Below, one piece after another: positions 22,901 through 33,911 of a DNA stretch of 64,000 nt. Within the stretch, counting starts at the first letter, position 1, and every line of letters starts with the position of its first letter. The translations under genes were made by a program, and so were the position numbers. Location: positions 21,055,395 to 21,119,394 of the forward strand of contig OX439135.1 of assembly GCA_949318235.1 (NCBI GenBank). The letters are read 5' to 3'. The DNA comes from Ecdyonurus torrentis. Taxonomy: Eukaryota > Arthropoda > Insecta > Ephemeroptera > Heptageniidae. The notes under the pieces are model-generated. The model had not been told where the DNA came from. It saw nothing but the letters and a program-made list of their open reading frames with translations, and did not search any database.

Positions 22901-24071
22901 TAAGTTAGCTAATTTAGGTAGAGTATATATTGCTTTGATGGCCGCTGCACATCTGTATTTAATATGTTTCGTGAACATTCCTCTCTCCTGAAATGTTACT
23001 CCTAAGTATTTAAAATCCTTGACGAACTCAAGGTCTACGTTGTTGAAAGTAACTATGTCACTTCTGGCTAGGTTACCACCCTTCCTGAACTTCATTACTT
23101 TAGTTTTGTCAATGTTAACGGTTAACATATTTGTGTCGCACCAACGTTTCAATTTATTCAGTGTATATTGCAACTGAGTAAGGTCTTTCGAGTATAGAAC
23201 AAGGTCGTCGGCATACATTAACAGTTTTACGTCTTTGTTATTATTATCAAAAAGAGCAATTTTAATATCAGACGTCAAGAGGTTAAAGAGTAGCGGACTC
23301 ATCGGGTCTCCTTGCAATACGCCGTTTGATTGAGTTATTGGGGGGGATAGTTGAATCCCGTCATTAATTTGGATTATATTTACATCTAACAGTGTACAAA
23401 TGATATTTAGCAGTTCAATCGGTATAGTATTTAAATTCTTCAGCTTTTCAATGAGGATATGCCTATTTACTTTGTCAAAAGCTGATTTAAAGTCAACGAA
23501 CACTGCATATAATTTGCCTCCGTCCTTGGACAACGTTTCATCGATTTCGTCGCATAAAATTTTAACCGCCTGTAAAGTGCCCTTCTTGGATCGGAAGCCA
23601 AATTGCTCGTCAGGGATTGCTGAGTCCGTTAATTTGTACAGCCTTTTATTCAATATCATAGAGAAGAGTTTACGAATAACGGTATTTAATGCTATACCAC
23701 GGTGTGAGTGATGTCGTGAATTCCTAACGTTTCCTTACTATTATAGTTTTTTAACCTCAGTTCGTGGGAGTACCGAAGGGTTAAGGGACTTAATATGTGT
23801 ATGGATGATTTAACTCATGAATTTTATGTTTTTGATTTAATTTTTTGAGTGCAGAATCCCTTTAAAGAAGCTTGCTTTTAATAATAGAACTGAATTACAA
23901 AATTTAATAACTTTTTTGTTTTGTTTTTCTAGATCATCTCCTAGTTCATCTCGACCTTCAGCATCTAAGACCCCAAGTCGACCTTCATCTGGTTCTGCAC
24001 GTAGCAAGCCACCCAGCCCAGCTGCTAAGAAATCACCCACTACTCGTAGTCCAGCCACTAAGAAACCGTAA
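13976..24071 (+). CDS. KIZ: Kizuna-like centrosomal protein, six exons
   Basis: Exons 13976-14046, 14226-14288, 16387-16549, 17200-20656, 21600-21771 and 23933-24071 join in one frame through GT-AG junctions, giving about 1,354 aa. The first ~100 residues form a coiled coil (YRKMAELQDKLRKSEEERAG, then RNEKILTALDKIEKHNAVLT, AKTERLKLLRRHFDAYM). Its spacing resembles the N-terminus of vertebrate Kizuna, which stabilises pericentriolar material at spindle poles as a PLK1 substrate. This resemblance is from memory, not a search. The fourth exon is low-complexity Gln/Pro/Asp/Tyr sequence with 18 decapeptide repeats. Exons 5-6 encode Pro/Ser/Lys-rich tails ending SPATKKP. It is much longer than human KIZ (about 670 aa). 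The start was chosen as the first ATG opening the coiled-coil frame. It could be another coiled-coil centrosomal family. Confidence 0.6.
15501..15659. mobile_element. piggyBac-like MITE flanked by TTAA
   Basis: TTAA-CCTGTTCACGACGGCGCC on the left and GGCTCCGTGGTCAACAGG-TTAA on the right bound 151 bp of unusually GC-rich sequence in the second intron of the Kizuna-like gene. TTAA target duplications are the hallmark of piggyBac transposases. No coding capacity is present. Confidence 0.65.
15786..15842. repeat. Fragment of FB-M foldback
   Basis: CTGCTAGTACTTTGTTAGTA and GTTGGGCT match the arm of the hairpin at 62855-63330. Confidence 0.45.
16590..16840. repeat. Foldback whose arms are direct repeats
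   Basis: Each arm carries about three copies of a ~34-bp unit containing GGCCTATCTCGTTTTTTGTC and AGTGGAAGCAAAA. The arms are mirror images around about 16717 and are bounded by ATCTTGTTGCG and its complement. It lies in an intron of the Kizuna-like gene. Confidence 0.75.
19153..19692 (+). repeat. Eighteen in-frame 30-bp coding repeats (YPRSPPQDQS)
   Basis: Within the fourth exon of the Kizuna-like gene, 18 consecutive decapeptides of consensus YPRSPPQDQS vary at positions 3, 4 and 10 (R/I, S/A/L, S/N/G). Flanking stretches (about 18440-19150 and 19700-20450) are older, irregular QDPxYQ-type repeats. Each unit carries an SP dipeptide, a possible proline-directed kinase site. Confidence 0.9.
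20657..21599 (+). other. Intron 4 of the Kizuna-like gene
   Basis: It is bounded by CAG|GTATGT and TTACAG. Several A tracts are present and no element was recognised. Confidence 0.55.
21874..23853. mobile_element. Foldback element in the last intron of the Kizuna-like gene, split by a retrotransposon
   Basis: Left arm CTCAAAAAATTAAATTCATG with ATATCCCTTAACC; the right arm (about 23740-23853) is its inverted partner with GGGTTAAGGGAC. The reverse-transcriptase element lies between the arms, so it inserted into the foldback. Confidence 0.65.
22439..23717 (-). mobile_element. 5'-truncated non-LTR retrotransposon reverse transcriptase
   Basis: A 406-codon frame (22439-23659) extends upstream without a stop to about 23717, adding HRGIALNTVIRKLFS, the usual start of the RT domain. 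Positions from the ATG: GFRSKKGT at 21-28, catalytic FVDFKSAFD at 54-62, GVLQGDPMSPLLFN around 113-126, and YADD at 149-152. FKYLGVTF follows, and the C-terminus is a Cys/His knuckle (HGFHHCFC to CGQHC and YHINTC). The endonuclease and upstream RT motifs are missing. The protein ends at 22439 with an AT-rich 3' tail of a few hundred bases. The clade cannot be assigned by eye. It lies antisense in the host intron; the RT core frame is open, but the element cannot be autonomous. Confidence 0.85.
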
Positions 24072-24159
24072 AAGTACACAAAGCAATAGTATGGTAAATT
24101 AATATTAATATGAATAATATAATGGTAATTGGAAATCATTGTTGTTTTGAATATGTTAT

Positions 24160-24318
24160 CAAAGGAAAGAATAAGAAAACCAGTTCTTGTCATGATGTTT
24201 ATATCTAAGTGAAGAATGGGATGGCAATTTTGCCATCAAGATCTTCACCTAGCTACTCAAGCAAGCTAGCTAGATATTGTTGCAACATGCTTGTTGGTTT
24301 TAGTATCCCTTCCTTTGA
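24160..24318. repeat. FB-C variant (AAGATCTTCACCTAGCTAC type)
   Basis: GAAAGAATAAGAAAACCAG at the left and GCTTGTTGGTTTTAGTATCC at the right surround GCCATCAAGATCTTCACCTA. Related variants occur at 46504-46772 and 58430-58545. Confidence 0.5.
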
Positions 24319-24348
24319 AAACACTTTCAATATGTAAATCTCTATGTA

Positions 24349-24487
24349 CTGGTTGTACATGTAGCAAACTATTGAGCCCAGCTCCTAAGAAATCACACAG
24401 CCCAACCCCCCCCCCCCCCCCAATATATACACATACAATAATATGGTAAAATCCAATGTAGATCATTATTGTTGAAAGAAAAGATAA
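24349..24487 (+). pseudogene. Decayed duplicate of the Kizuna-like last exon and 3' UTR
   Basis: CTGGTTGTACATGTAGCAAA to AGCCCAGCTCCTAAGAAATC parallels the last exon at about 23989-24042. The conceptual residues SPAPKKS match SPAAKKS. Downstream, ACAATAATATGGTAAA matches the 3' UTR just after 24071. An FB-C variant separates the original from the duplicate. Confidence 0.55.
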
Positions 24488-24490
24488 CAT

Positions 24491-24905
24491 ATCACATAAA
24501 TAAATAAAAAAAAATGTATTTAACAGTACTAAAATTGTGATGTACAGTAACTTTTCTTTCACGATTATAAATAGATCTACAAACAACAATTTATCTATTG
24601 TTATATTTTAGATGTTAATTATTTATGAAATTATATAAACACTTAATGCATGAAATAAAATATATTATATAATGTAAACAAACTGCAACAAAACATGATA
24701 AATAATAATCTATATATAGTTTTGTACTTTCTCACATATTTTATAATACTTAAGCTTGTGCAGTATAATGTCAACTTTTTACATAGCATCCATAACATTG
24801 CATTTTTATTGAGAAATATACAGGATTTTAAGTTCTTTGCATTCTAAATCAGGTGTATAGAAAATAGTAATAGTAAACTATAATTCTAGTGCAATATAAA
24901 GGGGG

Positions 24906-24969
<64 letters not shown>

Positions 24970-25146
24970 AGCCTTATCGGTTGGTTCATTATATTTTTAC
25001 ACAATGTTTTAATAATTAAATTACTAATAAATTAATCATGAATTTAGTTTATATTGCAAAACAAATAAAAGTATTAATTTTTTCTAGTTACTGTACAAAA
25101 TGAACACTTTTTAAGTGGTCTAGAATGAGGATAAAATTTGAATATA
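24491..25146. other. Spacer downstream of the Kizuna-like gene
   Basis: It holds AATAAA at about 24654, a possible poly-A signal, and the AT microsatellite below. Nothing else was recognised. Confidence 0.4.
24908..24967. repeat. (TA)n microsatellite
   Basis: A nearly pure TA dinucleotide run of about 60 bp follows GGGGGGG. Confidence 0.9.
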
Positions 25147-25360
25147 AAGGATAGAAAATCAAAAAACCAACAAGGGGCCTTGCCATAGTGAGTCCCATAG
25201 CTAGGTTAAAAAAAAAAATTGCTAGTATAGAAAAAAAAAAAAAAAAAAAAAAGTAAGTAAGATTTTTCACTAAGCTATGAGACTTGGCTGTTGCTGGGTT
25301 CTCCTATCCCTTTTAAAATTTATCACATCTGATGATTGGGATGGTTTATTTTCCTCAATA
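25147..25360. mobile_element. FB-C foldback element
   Basis: ACCAACAAGGGGCCTTGCCA and GTGAGTCCCATAGCTAGG on the left pair with the right end TGCTGGGTTCTCCTATCCC. The loop contains an A tract of about 22. Confidence 0.65.
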
Positions 25361-26632
25361 AAATATAGACTACAGTATCTTAAAGAATGGAAATTTTTTT
25401 CCCTCCCAAAATTAGAAAATCATTATGTGTAATATAGATTAAGAAATAGTAAAAGAAAGTTTAATGTCCTACTAAAGCTTCTAAAAAAAAAAATAGACAT
25501 TTATGTAATTTTTAGTATGAAAATGCAATGTTATAGGGTTAACACTATTAATTAATACAATACACTATTTTAAAATTCTTTTCTTTTTAATGATGCAGCC
25601 AAGTGAAACTATTGTTTACGCTTGTTGAATCAGTTCCTTCAATTTCCTAATATTCTAAAGAGCTTTTTTTTCCCTTTAAATTTAGATTTTTTTTTTGTTT
25701 TTTTGTTTTGTTTTTTTGTTACTTCATTAGCATAATTGTTAGTTGATTTTTACTGTTACTTGCTGCAAAACAAAGAATTAAAAATTCTTTTCGGCCTTAA
25801 AAAAATCAATTGCTTTAGTTTATTGTGTGTATGGTAGATATCCCTATTTTTGGCATCTCCCCAGAATTTGGTAGCTATTATTATTATTATTATTATTTTT
25901 TTTTTTTTGTAAAACCATCAACAGCTGAGATAAAAAAAATTTTAGGAGATGGAAGAGATAAATCTTTATATCACAAAAAATCTTCAGCTTGTGGAATTGC
26001 ATATCCCTGGAGTTTTTTACTTCATGTTTAAGTGGGGTGCCAAAAATTATTAAGGTGTCAAAAACTGGTCTCTCTACCATATAATGTATGCTACAATAAT
26101 ATTTATAAGATGCTATGATAATATCTTTTTGACATAATACTGTACAATTACAATAATTCTAAATAAAAAGCTTTACATTGGCGTAACAAAGGAATTCTAA
26201 ATAAGCAAGAAAAAAAATATTTGCCTTAATTAATAAAACTACTATAGTTTTGTGATAGAAATAAAAATACTTTAAATATTATAGACTATAGAAATATATA
26301 TATCTGCACTATTTTAAACAGAAATATATTATGAAAGAATTATAAGATGTTTGAACAAAAATGTATTAATTCTTCTCTTTTATATGTCAAACAACTTGCA
26401 ATAAGAAAAAACTTATAAATTATCTAATAACTGCAATGGACCACTTGCAATGAACGGTCTATTTAAAATAATTTGAAATATTCTTAATGCATTTCTTATG
26501 GAAAAATCATTTTCACTTACACGTCACAACAATTAAAAATATTGCATTGCAAGTGTTCCATTAGTTTTGTGAAAAATGGTTTAATAATTAATATTTGGTC
26601 CGTAGTCTTTATAACAAAATATTCACTGGATG
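25361..26632. other. AT-rich spacer
   Basis: No gene was recognised. The stretch CCACTTGCAATGAACGGTC to TTCTTATGGAAAA (26433-26510) is a dispersed repeat seen again at 46780-46855. Confidence 0.4.
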
Positions 26633-27270
26633 TAAACTCCCCACACACCACATGGACGCCCGACGGGAGTACGTCGGACGTCCGCTCAAGAGCCATCGGA
26701 CGTCCGTGTTGGACGTCCGCAGGGACGTCCGATGGGCGCTCTTTTTGAACATCCGACGGACGCCCGTTGAATGCCCATAAGCGTCCCCTGAATGCTTATT
26801 TGACCCCTTTGTATTTAAACTATAACCATTTAATATCTAACACATATGCACTATAAATAACTCGTAAATAAAAATTTAATCGTGAATTTGTAGGCGGATG
26901 CTTACGGACGTCCGCTGGACGTCCAGCGGACGTTCCATATTTCGATGAATGGCCCATATACGTTGCTGCATAATTACTTTTTTCCTGCCATTACAACACA
27001 TCTGTTTCACCTGTAACAAAATAATTTAAATAGCGCTATAAAAGCCGAATACGGATGACGGACGCCCTTGGACGTCCAACGGACCCTCTCTGGACGTCCA
27101 GCGGACGTTCTATATTTCGATAAATGATCCATATACATTGCTGCGATGCACTAGCTGTTTACGTGTGTGCTGTTAATCCACATCTCTGTTTTACCTATAA
27201 CAAAACCATTTAAAAAGCCGATACGAATGGTGGCCTCCCTTTGGACGCTCAATGGACGACCTCGTATAAA

Positions 27271-27319
<49 letters not shown>

Positions 27320-28825
27320 AAAAGTAAAAAAAGTAAAAAAGAACAAGAAAAGGTAAAAAAAAATATATTGATTACAAAAACATCAAAAAGTAAAAGTCAT
27401 GCACATTTTTTGAAGGTGTTGTAAAAATAGGACTTGTAAATTTTACCATGCACATATATAGAACCACACATCAGTAAAATAACAATATATACACCTGTAT
27501 AAATTCATTAGCAAATAATTACAACTAAATCTTATAATTAATAATAAAAAAGGTGCAAATAACTTACTTTAAATGCTGCAACTGCTTCACTTACGTTTTT
27601 TCACCCATCTCAAGCCATCCAGTAGAGGTTACGCCCAAAAAACGAATTTCTCAAACAAAAAATGAACATATTAGCCTAACAGATACACAGGGCATACAGA
27701 TTATACTACATGTTAGTACTTACGTAATTTAGACACTTGAATTTCTAATAAATTGCAGTCAATGCTCAATATTTACGGATTAGTTTCCATTATTATGTGG
27801 AGGAATCTAAAAAGATGCTCCGCGTCTATTTTTTCACAGAAGTCTGAGAAGCTACAAACTACGCATGCGCGAGATTTTTTCCCGTGCTATGCGAGTTTAC
27901 GGCAGAAATTAGATTGCTTTTTATTTAATTTTAAAAATAATTGCACTTAATAGTGCAAAAAACGTAAATCAAACTTTTAAATTAAAATAAATTATTAAAA
28001 AAAATTTTTTTGATAAAAAAATATTTGGACGTCCGAAGAACGCCCAATGGACGTCCAAAGATTTTTTTTTGTATTAATTACTATTTTTCAAATAATCACT
28101 CGATTTACTATTGTCATTGCATTAAAAATATATATTTTATAAAGTATATTGGAAAAAAACATGCATAATGAAAAAATGTAACAATAAAAAATTCTATTCA
28201 TATCGACGTCCCATGGAAGTCCAGCGGAAACCCCTTGGACGTCCGATATGTGTACGAAATTATTAATTTTTTTTTCCTTTTTTGTTATGCTATTAGAATA
28301 ACATTTACGCACAAACACTAAATATTTTCAAAATTTAATCCAAATTATAAAAATTTTGTATGTATTTATTTTTTTTAACTTTTTAGCAACTTTTTTTCGG
28401 ACGTCCATGGGTCGTCCAACGGACGTCCGTGGTGACTCGTTAAGATTTTATACAAGTTTAAAGAAATTCGTCAAACTTTCAATGTAAATATACTTGCAAC
28501 TAGTTAAGCGAAAGAATTACAGTGAAATATTTTGTGACAGATATTTTAAATCAATTAAATCAATATGTCCCCAGCGGACGTCCAACAGGAGTCCGATGGA
28601 CGTCCAAAGTTCCTTGCCTATTTGTCGTAAATTTTGATGCTTAAAAATCCCAATTTTTAAATTAATTTGCTTCGGATTCAAATTTAAATAAATTTAAATA
28701 CAATATAAGTAATTATTTTAACATTTAATTTTTCTTGGACTCCCCTAGGGCGTCCGAGGACGCCCATCGGCCTTCGGCCGTCTGAAAGGCCGACGGCCGC
28801 GGACGTCCGTGCGGTGTGCGGGTCT

Positions 28826-28831
<6 letters not shown>
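26633..28831. mobile_element. 2.2 kb element with arrayed GGACGTCC palindromes
   Basis: The ends resemble each other in inverse orientation: AAACTCCCCACACACC on the left, and the complement of GGTGTGCGGGTCTAGTTT on the right. Between them I count 16 exact GGACGTCC octamers plus many one-off variants, in clusters of one to four (about 26686-26735, 26905-26935, 27070-27110, 28025-28060, 28235, 28395-28430, 28575-28610, 28800). The spacers are plain AT-rich DNA with an A tract at 27272-27314. No coding region. A 50-base T tract abuts the right end. Confidence 0.65.
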
Positions 28832-28882
<51 letters not shown>

Positions 28883-28982
28883 GGCAGACACAGTTCTGGC
28901 CTAATTTTGTTTATAAAAATTTAAACATATATGTTTTTAAGGTTTGAAACAAAGTCAAAATCTATGATCCAACTCTTCAAGT

Positions 28983-29150
28983 ACTATTCACTTGACGCGC
29001 ATCAATGTGCGTCAACGCATGTTACAAAGCTACCAAATACCAAATGGAGCCATTCATATGATTTTTGCAAATTACATATGAACGGCTCCATTTGTTTACA
29101 TTGGTCCAACTTTGTAACGCGCATCAAATTTACGCGTCGTGTGAATAATG
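28983..29150. repeat. Foldback with GACGCGCATCAA ends
   Basis: The arms CATGTTACAAAGCTACCAAA and CAAATGGAGCCATTCATATG are mirrored across a short loop. The reading frame through it is an artefact. Confidence 0.65.
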
Positions 29151-29832
29151 CTTTAGACGTTATTCAAAGTTATGAACGTGCCAAAAAAAAAAAAAAAAAA
29201 AAAAAAAAAGTATGCCATTTGTATATCCATGAAATATTATCCTGAGCTAAATATTTTTAGCTTTCACTGCATGATTTTATAATTTCCAACTTTTTGTAAA
29301 ATATTCTCCCAGTGATTATTTTTTTTAATTCAGTTTTGGCATTATTGCTAAAATATTTTGCAAGTTGTTTGGTAATATTAAACTATATTTTATTGAAATT
29401 TTTAGCTTAGCCAACAGTGCCTATACACATTATGCATTTTTTTTAGAGTCACTAGTTTTACTATAGCATAAAATAACTAATAGCATAATTTACTTTTTAG
29501 CATAAAATAAATTTTTGCTAATAGAATAGATTGTTGAAAACATACTTTACAAATGTATTAAAATAATTTACTGTTATTTGAATGAAACAAATATATATCA
29601 TACACTTTTCTGCAGTATTTAAAAATGAAACTATAAGGGGCTCCAAATTACATGTCTATATAATGTAAAAATTGTAGTGACAAAGATTTAAATATGGAAA
29701 TTAAAAGTAATTTAAATAAAACTATGAAATTTTTTGATGTAGTGTTGAAGTTGTTGATTAAAGCAATACTGGACTCTAAAAACAAGTTTTTTGGTCTTTT
29801 CTAAAACAATTCAATAGTAATGAGTTGTTTAT
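29151..29832. other. Spacer with an A tract
   Basis: A tract at about 29181-29208; no gene was recognised. Confidence 0.4.
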
Positions 29833-29900
29833 TTGTCTTTTCTAGTCCGCCGAATAAGCAAGACCCGCAAGGGTAACGATATAGAGTACACGCCCCTCTT

Positions 29901-29955
<55 letters not shown>

Positions 29956-30092
29956 CCCCTTGCTGTACCTGCTAAGCTTACCTGAAAAGGTGTACAGATT
30001 TTTTACTCACACAGTAAAGGAAATCTACTATGCCAGAGTTTGCCACTTTACCCTCGTGGGGCTTGCTTATTACGCGGGTTAGAAAAGTCAAA
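29833..30092. mobile_element. Foldback with a long poly-A loop
   Basis: GTCTTTTCTAGTCCGCCGAA with TAAGCAAGACCCGCAAGGG on the left is mirrored by GGGGCTTGCTTATTACGCGG and GTTAGAAAAGTC on the right. The loop holds about 48 A. Confidence 0.65.
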
Positions 30093-30527
30093 GAAACGGC
30101 TAATTTCTATTGAATTATTTTAGAAAAGAACAAAAGTAACTTATTTTTAAGGTAAAGTATCGCTTTAAGTGATTTTTTTTATTTAGATTTAAACATGTTA
30201 ATGTAATCTCTATATAATCTAGTTCAATTTAAATGCATTGTATATTAATGCAATTTATATTGAACATAATTATGAGACTTTATAATGAATTAAAAATATT
30301 ATATTGGATGATTGATATAAAATAATATTTTGCTGCACTTGCAATTTATATACATAAATATATCACAAATTTATTTATGTATAATAGGAAATATTTGCTG
30401 TACTATATGTACTGTATAGCCTAATATATAATAATATTCTGCATTGTTATATTTATTGTCACTAGATATATAAAAGTTGGAGGTATAGAAAATCCATTTT
30501 AAGTATTTATAATACTTTATGATTATT

Positions 30528-30680
30528 TACTAATACAGGAACAACTGTTATGAAGTCTACTTTAAGTGATTTCGGACACATCCGCTTCCATTTCTACTTA
30601 CTACGCATGTGCAGAACGGAAGCGGATGTGACTGAAATCGCTTATAGTCGGCCTCAAAACTGTTGTTCCTTTATTAGTCA
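30528..30680. mobile_element. FB-I foldback element, copy 1
   Basis: Ends TACTAATACAGGAACAACTG and CTGTTGTTCCTTTATTAGTC are inverted, with inner arms GACACATCCGCTTCC and GGAAGCGGATGTG. Copy 2 is at 39211-39374, in an ITFG2 intron. Confidence 0.7.
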
Positions 30681-30699
30681 ATAAATAAATATTGGCGTT

Positions 30700-30913
30700 T
30701 ATATTATATGGGAAAAATCCAAATGTCAAAAATAGACACATTTTTACCCGATTCGCAGTGCACGGTTTTCATCATAAAATTTGCATTACAAAAGAGTACC
30801 ACGAGTGTGGTACCTCATGTAAATGTAAATTGTGTGGTGAGCCATGTGATCAATATCATTTGTTGAAATGTACTAATCGTAGCATTAGTCTAACAGCATA
30901 TGCTCAAGAATAA
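30700..30913 (+). pseudogene. C-terminal relic of the same non-LTR reverse transcriptase family
   Basis: The frame reads RHIFTRFAVHGFHHKICITK, then CKCKLCGEPCDQYHLLKC and a stop at 30911-30913. It corresponds to the last ~70 residues of the 22439-23717 element, with all knuckle Cys/His retained. Only this terminal domain survives. Confidence 0.75.
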
Positions 30914-31117
30914 TGTTTAATGTATGTAAGTTACTATTCTTTAAAATGAATGAATATTATATTTATAAGATATTGATTAATAGAGAAGCAAATTCAAAAC
31001 AAATTCAATCATGCACTTTGGTTTCTACATACTCAATGCACAATAGATTAAAATGGACAATTGCTTCTTTATTATTCAATTAAGGAACGCACTGTCATGA
31101 TTATAAGTATGAGGACA

Positions 31118-31315
31118 GAGAAAATCAGCACTCCATACCATAGTAAAAAAAGTTCTGTAGTTTGATAAAAGTCCAACTATTTCAATTTTTGAATATTCAG
31201 AATATTAAAATTTATAATATGTGTTTATTATTTCTGTGCCTGCAAGAATTTCAGATAATTATGGAAACTTTTTACTATGGTATTGCCCTTGCTGGATTTC
31301 TCTACCATGTTCTTT
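31118..31315. mobile_element. Degenerate FB-C element
   Basis: CATACCATAGTAAAAAAAG on the left and TATGGTATTGCCCTTGCTGG on the right keep the FB-C layout, with a weakly paired loop. Confidence 0.5.
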
Positions 31316-31374
31316 AAGTTTACTATGTCACTTTTTTTGCCTCGTAATTTCTTCTTGTAAATTTGCTGACAAAT

Positions 31375-31507
31375 CGTCACCTTAGAGTGAGAACCTCGTA
31401 TATCCAAAAAAATATAATGCAATTTCTATCCTTATGTAGATATAATATATGGTTCAGAATCCCGTCAAATTTTTTGCGATATACGAGGTTCTCACTCTAA
31501 GGTGACG
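31375..31507. repeat. Foldback with CGTCACCTTAGAGTGAG ends
   Basis: CGTCACCTTAGAGTGAGAAC plus CTCGTATATC is mirrored exactly at the right end over a loop of about 70 bp. Confidence 0.75.
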
Positions 31508-32532
31508 AAATATATCTCTCTTTCAGAAACTTTTACTCGTATAAATAGGGGGTACTTAAATGTGGGCTATAAATTAAATTAATCATAAATTATAGTTATG
31601 ATAAGTATAAAGACTAAATGGATACACATATGAGATTTCTTTAATAAAAATACTTAAAAATACTCTTCTAATAAATATTAGGTAAAATTTTCATTGCACT
31701 GTATGCATTTATTTATAATATTATGAAATATAATGCACTATACTTCAAAGTCGATTTCTCCTACTGTATATTGTAATTTAAATAAACCAAAAATAGTTAA
31801 AATTTGAATTATTTAATGTATATTCAAACTATTTAATCAGGGACTTTTAGTGATGTTATTATTAATCTTTGAATCATTATTCTACATAATAGAATATTTA
31901 TGCACATAAAAAAAAAAAACTGCAAATATCCTATTTAATGTAATTATTATACATTCTAAAATATTCATTCCAATTATAAAAAAAAATGTTGAAATATTAA
32001 ACTAATTGCATGCACTAATCAGATCTCACTTTTGAATTAATAGTATTATTCAAAAAAATCATAGTTTTAGTATGTGAATTTCATAATTATGTGTGTATAT
32101 TAGATTAGAAGGGGGTATCTAGTCCCTATATTTAGAAAATAAATGAAATAAGCAAACAAAATGTTTTTTTTTTTATTATATTTTTATTCTTCATAAATCC
32201 TGCTGTTATTTACAGATATTTTCTTTTTTTTTTTTTTTTTTTCAACATTAAAAAATGTATTTATTTTCAATTTATAAACACAATTAACTTTCCTGAAAGG
32301 TCATTTATATTAAGTCATAAAAAGCATAACATTTTTGTAATACAATATAAAATCACAAAAGAAATAAATCAAAGCATAAAAAAAAAAATTATTAGTTATC
32401 AATATAGTTTTGGCTTAGTGATGCTTTTGAACTTACAAATACGTGCCTAATTTGTATGTAACTTTGTACACTCCTCCCTAACAAATAAAGCAAAATTTAA
32501 GAAAATAAAGCATCATGGTTCGATTGATATAA
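31508..32532. other. AT-rich spacer
   Basis: No gene or defined repeat was recognised apart from T tracts near 32167-32180 and 32225-32242. Confidence 0.4.
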
Positions 32533-32663
32533 AAGAAATGGATAGAGGAAACCAGCAAGGAATTTACCATAGCGAAGAAAGTCCCATAGTGTGACTTGTA
32601 AGATTTCATCAAATTATGGCAGTTTCTTCACTATGGTAAGGCTCTCATTAGTTTCCTCTATCC
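32533..32663. mobile_element. Short FB-C element
   Basis: GGATAGAGGAAACCAGCAAG and GAAAGTCCCATAGTGTG on the left pair with CTTCACTATGGTAAGGCTCT and GTTTCCTCTATCC on the right. Confidence 0.7.
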
Positions 32664-33017
32664 TAAAAATTAAAATTGTATTATTTATTCAAAGATTTAA
32701 AATTAAAGCATCACATTTACATGATTTTGTGAGGAAGACAGACTATAAAAAAATAATCATTTTTCATGTATATCCTGATAATAAAATAAAATATAAAATT
32801 TTAATAACAAAAACAAATTACATACTACTTTTGTTCCACTAAATAAACTAAATCTATAAAAGCGATAAAAGTAGTGCAAAGAAAAACATGATCTTTCTAT
32901 TATCAAAGTATATCCTGCAAATAACATATATACATATATATATATGGTTAAAACTTTGTAAGTAAACAAAAAAAGAGGAACTGAAAATTAAGATGGTTAT
33001 TGCCATTCAATCCAAAT

Positions 33018-33228
33018 CGATCTTCTCGCGTTAAGATGAAGCTACTACACTTTACAAATTTCCGAAGAATAGACGATATACACTTAACAAATTTGCGGCT
33101 ACCTGGAGCTTCACCTACCTGTTTTATACAGTAGAAGCTTCCGATAGCCGTGACTTTGTAAAGCGTAGATCATTCATTCTTCAGAAATTTGTTAAGTGTA
33201 GTAGCTTCATCTTGACGCGAAAGGATCG
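33018..33228. mobile_element. FB-H foldback element, copy 1
   Basis: CGATCTTCTCGCGTTAAGAT and TACACTTTACAAATTTCCGA are mirrored by the right arm ending CTTGACGCGAAAGGATCG. A relative sharing CTACACTTTACAAATTT lies at 46343-46500. Confidence 0.65.
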
Positions 33229-33826
33229 AAATACCAAAAGATAATTTCATAACAGCACTTTCTAATCTTAAATTGGGTAATAGAATTACTTTAATATTTA
33301 TATTAATGGAGAACGTATTCAACTTAATGAGAAAAAAAAATGAATTAACAAGAATTTGACCTCAAAAATAGTAATCTCATTGCAACAAATTATTATTAGG
33401 CCTATTATTACTATTATTATTGTTTTGTTTTTTTAATTTTTGAGGGTGATTTTTATTGCTGTTGGGTGAATTTTAAAATTAAATTAGTCCCTATTTAAAA
33501 ATCTATAGGGTTCAGCTTGCATATTTTTATATTTCTTGGTACAAAATTAAAATGATAAATAGTTAGAAAACCAGAAAGAGCCTGAATTAATTTTAATATA
33601 CTGTACATAAATATAGGTATCATTATTTAATTATTTTAAAAGGCCTATTGTAATGAAATAATTATGTTAGCTGAGAAATAACAAATACATTTTAAATTTA
33701 TAAAAGTTAGGATAAATTTCAAGTGCAATGTTTTTTGAATATATATTTTTGGGTTGTAAAATTTTATTAACTTTTTTTTTTTTTTTAATTATCAATTTCA
33801 TTATTATTTTGTTGTGTTTAGGCCTA

Positions 33827-33832
33827 TTTATT
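33827..33832 (-). terminator. Candidate polyadenylation signal of ITFG2
   Basis: AATAAA on the minus strand lies about 80 nt beyond the ITFG2 stop codon. AT-rich DNA yields such motifs by chance. Confidence 0.35.
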
Positions 33833-33911
33833 TTTATGTACAAGGCCTTTGTTATTGTTATTATTATACAAAATATAGGCAGGATACCAGCAATAAAACT
33901 AACTATACAGC

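Larger units (their letters stand above)
32664..33911. other. Spacer downstream of ITFG2
   Basis: It contains one foldback (33018-33228) and the likely ITFG2 poly-A signal at 33827-33832. No other gene was recognised. Confidence 0.4.

Noticed and set aside
28931..29245. 104-residue frame
   Set aside because: Runs through a foldback hairpin and ends in a poly-Lys tract from poly-A.
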